From: Oscillospiraceae bacterium
GTDB lineage: Bacteria; Bacillota; Clostridia; Oscillospirales; Oscillospiraceae
Direction: 5' to 3'
Assembly: GCA_024404215.1 (NCBI GenBank)
Contig: JAKSQI010000082.1
Coordinates: forward strand, 1-7,137
DNA: 7,137 bases
Shown here: positions 5,840-7,137 of the stretch, one piece after another
How positions within the stretch are numbered: the stretch's first letter is position 1
How the letters are laid out: each line of letters opens with the position of its first letter
The notes under the pieces: model-generated
Told to the model about the DNA's origin: nothing
Databases searched by the model: none
What the model saw: the letters and a program-made list of their open reading frames with translations, nothing else
Made by a program: the position numbers and the translations under genes

Positions 5840-7137
5840 ATGTCTGAAAAAACAAAAGCACCAGAAGTCCTTGAGGACTACGAAACCAAACCGGTTCCGG
5901 AAAACAAACAGATGCGCTGGTTCTCCCAGGGCATGGTATGGGCAGGTTCCGCCTTCTGCCTGGTAGCCTTCTCCGTAGGCGGCATGCTGGCTTCCGCCAT
6001 GAGCTTCGGCAGCTTTCTGCTGGCTGTTCTGATTGGTTCTGCCATTCTCTGCGCCATCGCTTCCTCCATCGGTGTCATCGGTGCCAAAACCCACCTGGCT
6101 TCCGCCTTCACTTCCCGATTCACACTAGGTACCGGCGGCTCCAAGATTTTCGGCCTGATTATCGCCTTGTCCCTGTTTGGCTGGTTTGGCGATCAGTGTT
6201 CCTCCTTCGGCCTTTCTGCTGTAGCCACCTTTGCGCTGTTCACTGTCAGCGCCGGTTCCGTCGCCCTGTGGTCCGTCATCGGCGGTATCGCCATGATGAT
6301 CACTGCTGTCGTTGGTTACAAGGGCATCAAGTTCCTGTCCAACTTCGGCGTTCCCCTCCTTTTTATCCTGGTATTCATCGCTGCCATCATTACGGCTGTT
6401 AAGGTGCCCGGCGCCAACCTGGCCGCTGCTTCCGTTGCCGCAGCCGGTCACATGAGCATCCCCGCAGCTATCACCGCTGTTGTAGGCTCTTTCATTTCCG
6501 GTGCCTGCACCATCCCCGACTTCTCTCGTTTCTCCAAGTATCCCAAGGATGCAACCAACGGCTGCGTTCTGGGCTTCATGATTTCTTTCCCCATCATCCT
6601 GCTGCTGGGCGGTTTCTTCTTCTATGCCTACAGCACCGCTGACCTCTGCTCCTTCTTCATCACCCAGTGCGGTCTGGGCGTATTCGCTGCCTTCGTTCTT
6701 ATTGTCTCTACCTGGACCACCAACGACAACAACCTGTACTCCTCTGTACTGGGCATTACCAATGCTCTGGGCGAAAAGCTGAAGATGCCCCGCTGGCTGC
6801 TGACCGTTATCGTCGGTGTCATCTCCACCATCCTGGGCACCCTGGGTATCATGGATCACCTGACCTCCTTCCTGAACATTTTGGGCGTCTGCATTCCTCC
6901 CATTGCTGCTGCCATTATCTGCGACTACTATGCCTACAACAAGAACACTGGCCTGTACAGCTATGAGAACGTGAAAAAGATTCCTCTTTTCCGGGTTAAC
7001 ACCTGTGTTGCTGCCCTGATTGGTATCGCGATTGGTCTTCTGTGCAACTACACCGGCATTTTCGCCGCTGTTCTCGCCTTCGTTCCTGCCTGTCTGGTTG
7101 CTATGGCCGCTTCCGCTCTGGCTTTGGTTATCATCAA
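5840..7137 (+). CDS. codB: Cytosine/purine permease, NCS1 (CodB) family, 3'-partial
   Basis: This is an inner-membrane secondary transporter of the NCS1 family, which imports cytosine or related nucleobases with H+ or Na+. 432 codons are visible and the frame is still open at the right edge. E. coli CodB has about 419 residues, so little is probably missing. Residues 1-~27 are a hydrophilic N-terminus; the rest is a series of Ala/Gly-rich hydrophobic segments consistent with the 12-helix fold. Family matches include LAVLIGSAIL (61-70), IGAKTHL (80-86), GWFGDQ (114-119), VGSFISGACTIPDFSRF (215-231, close to the VGSFISAGTLTADFVRF region of CodB), WTTNDNNLYSSVLG (292-305) and IPPIAAAIICDYY (352-364). 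The start is supported by GAAAGGG ten bases upstream and a TATAAT box. Codon choice is strongly C-ending (ttc, atc, tcc, ggc), unlike the genes on the left, suggesting high expression. The substrate could be cytosine, allantoin, hydantoin or a purine; the motifs favour the CodB branch. Confidence 0.9.
   Translation, partial: MSEKTKAPEVLEDYETKPVPENKQMRWFSQGMVWAGSAFCLVAFSVGGMLASAMSFGSFLLAVLIGSAILCAIASSIGVIGAKTHLASAFTSRFTLGTGGSKIFGLIIALSLFGWFGDQCSSFGLSAVATFALFTVSAGSVALWSVIGGIAMMITAVVGYKGIKFLSNFGVPLLFILVFIAAIITAVKVPGANLAAASVAAAGHMSIPAAITAVVGSFISGACTIPDFSRFSKYPKDATNGCVLGFMISFPIILLLGGFFFYAYSTADLCSFFITQCGLGVFAAFVLIVSTWTTNDNNLYSSVLGITNALGEKLKMPRWLLTVIVGVISTILGTLGIMDHLTSFLNILGVCIPPIAAAIICDYYAYNKNTGLYSYENVKKIPLFRVNTCVAALIGIAIGLLCNYTGIFAAVLAFVPACLVAMAASALALVII

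Noticed and set aside
6125..6859. A 244-codon open frame on the minus strand inside the permease gene
   Set aside because: It is the antisense shadow of a gene with strongly C-ending codons, which removes stops on the opposite strand. Its translation is low-complexity (Gly/Asp/Gln-rich), and the sense frame matches NCS1 motifs throughout.
1..7137. CRISPR arrays, tRNA or rRNA genes, complete insertion sequences
   Set aside because: I saw no regularly spaced repeats, no cloverleaf with a T-loop consensus, and no transposase or integrase motifs in any frame.

Overview
The window reads as chromosomal or accessory DNA from an anaerobic Clostridia-type Firmicute. This rests on AG-rich ribosome binding sites, T-tailed intrinsic terminators, a clostridial-style N-terminal HTH fused to an AAA-like ATPase, and a PucR regulator beside an NCS1 permease. 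No ribosomal RNA or other taxonomic marker is present, so the assignment is an inference.

Layout, all genes on the + strand. (1) 1-825: the C-terminal two thirds of an RtcB-family RNA ligase. It runs in from the left edge, and its first ~50 bases do not fit the family. It ends before a strong intrinsic terminator at 872-904. (2) 988-2915: a 615-residue protein (HTH, AAA-like ATPase, PD-(D/E)XK-type nuclease), preceded by a well-formed promoter that carries two palindromes 21 bp apart. (3) 2916-3813: two short reading frames I do not recognise, neither with an ATG start, separated by about 160 bases rich in short inverted repeats. This stretch looks like gene remnants. (4) 3814-7137: a second unit of higher GC, with a promoter and ~105-nt leader, a complete PucR-family regulator, a strong terminator, then a separately promoted cytosine/purine permease (CodB/NCS1) cut off by the right edge.

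The right-hand half makes functional sense. A PucR-type regulator next to a nucleobase permease suggests controlled uptake and use of purines or pyrimidines, and catabolic enzymes probably follow outside the window. The left-hand half looks more like accessory DNA. An 18-bp direct repeat with one mismatch (853-870 and 3897-3914), with a further matched 10-mer after each copy, brackets the ATPase-nuclease gene and both remnants, so that ~3 kb may be an acquired or duplicated block. The most interesting items are this bracket, the twin-palindrome operator of the ATPase-nuclease gene, and the disrupted start of the rtcB segment. None of them proves a new system.
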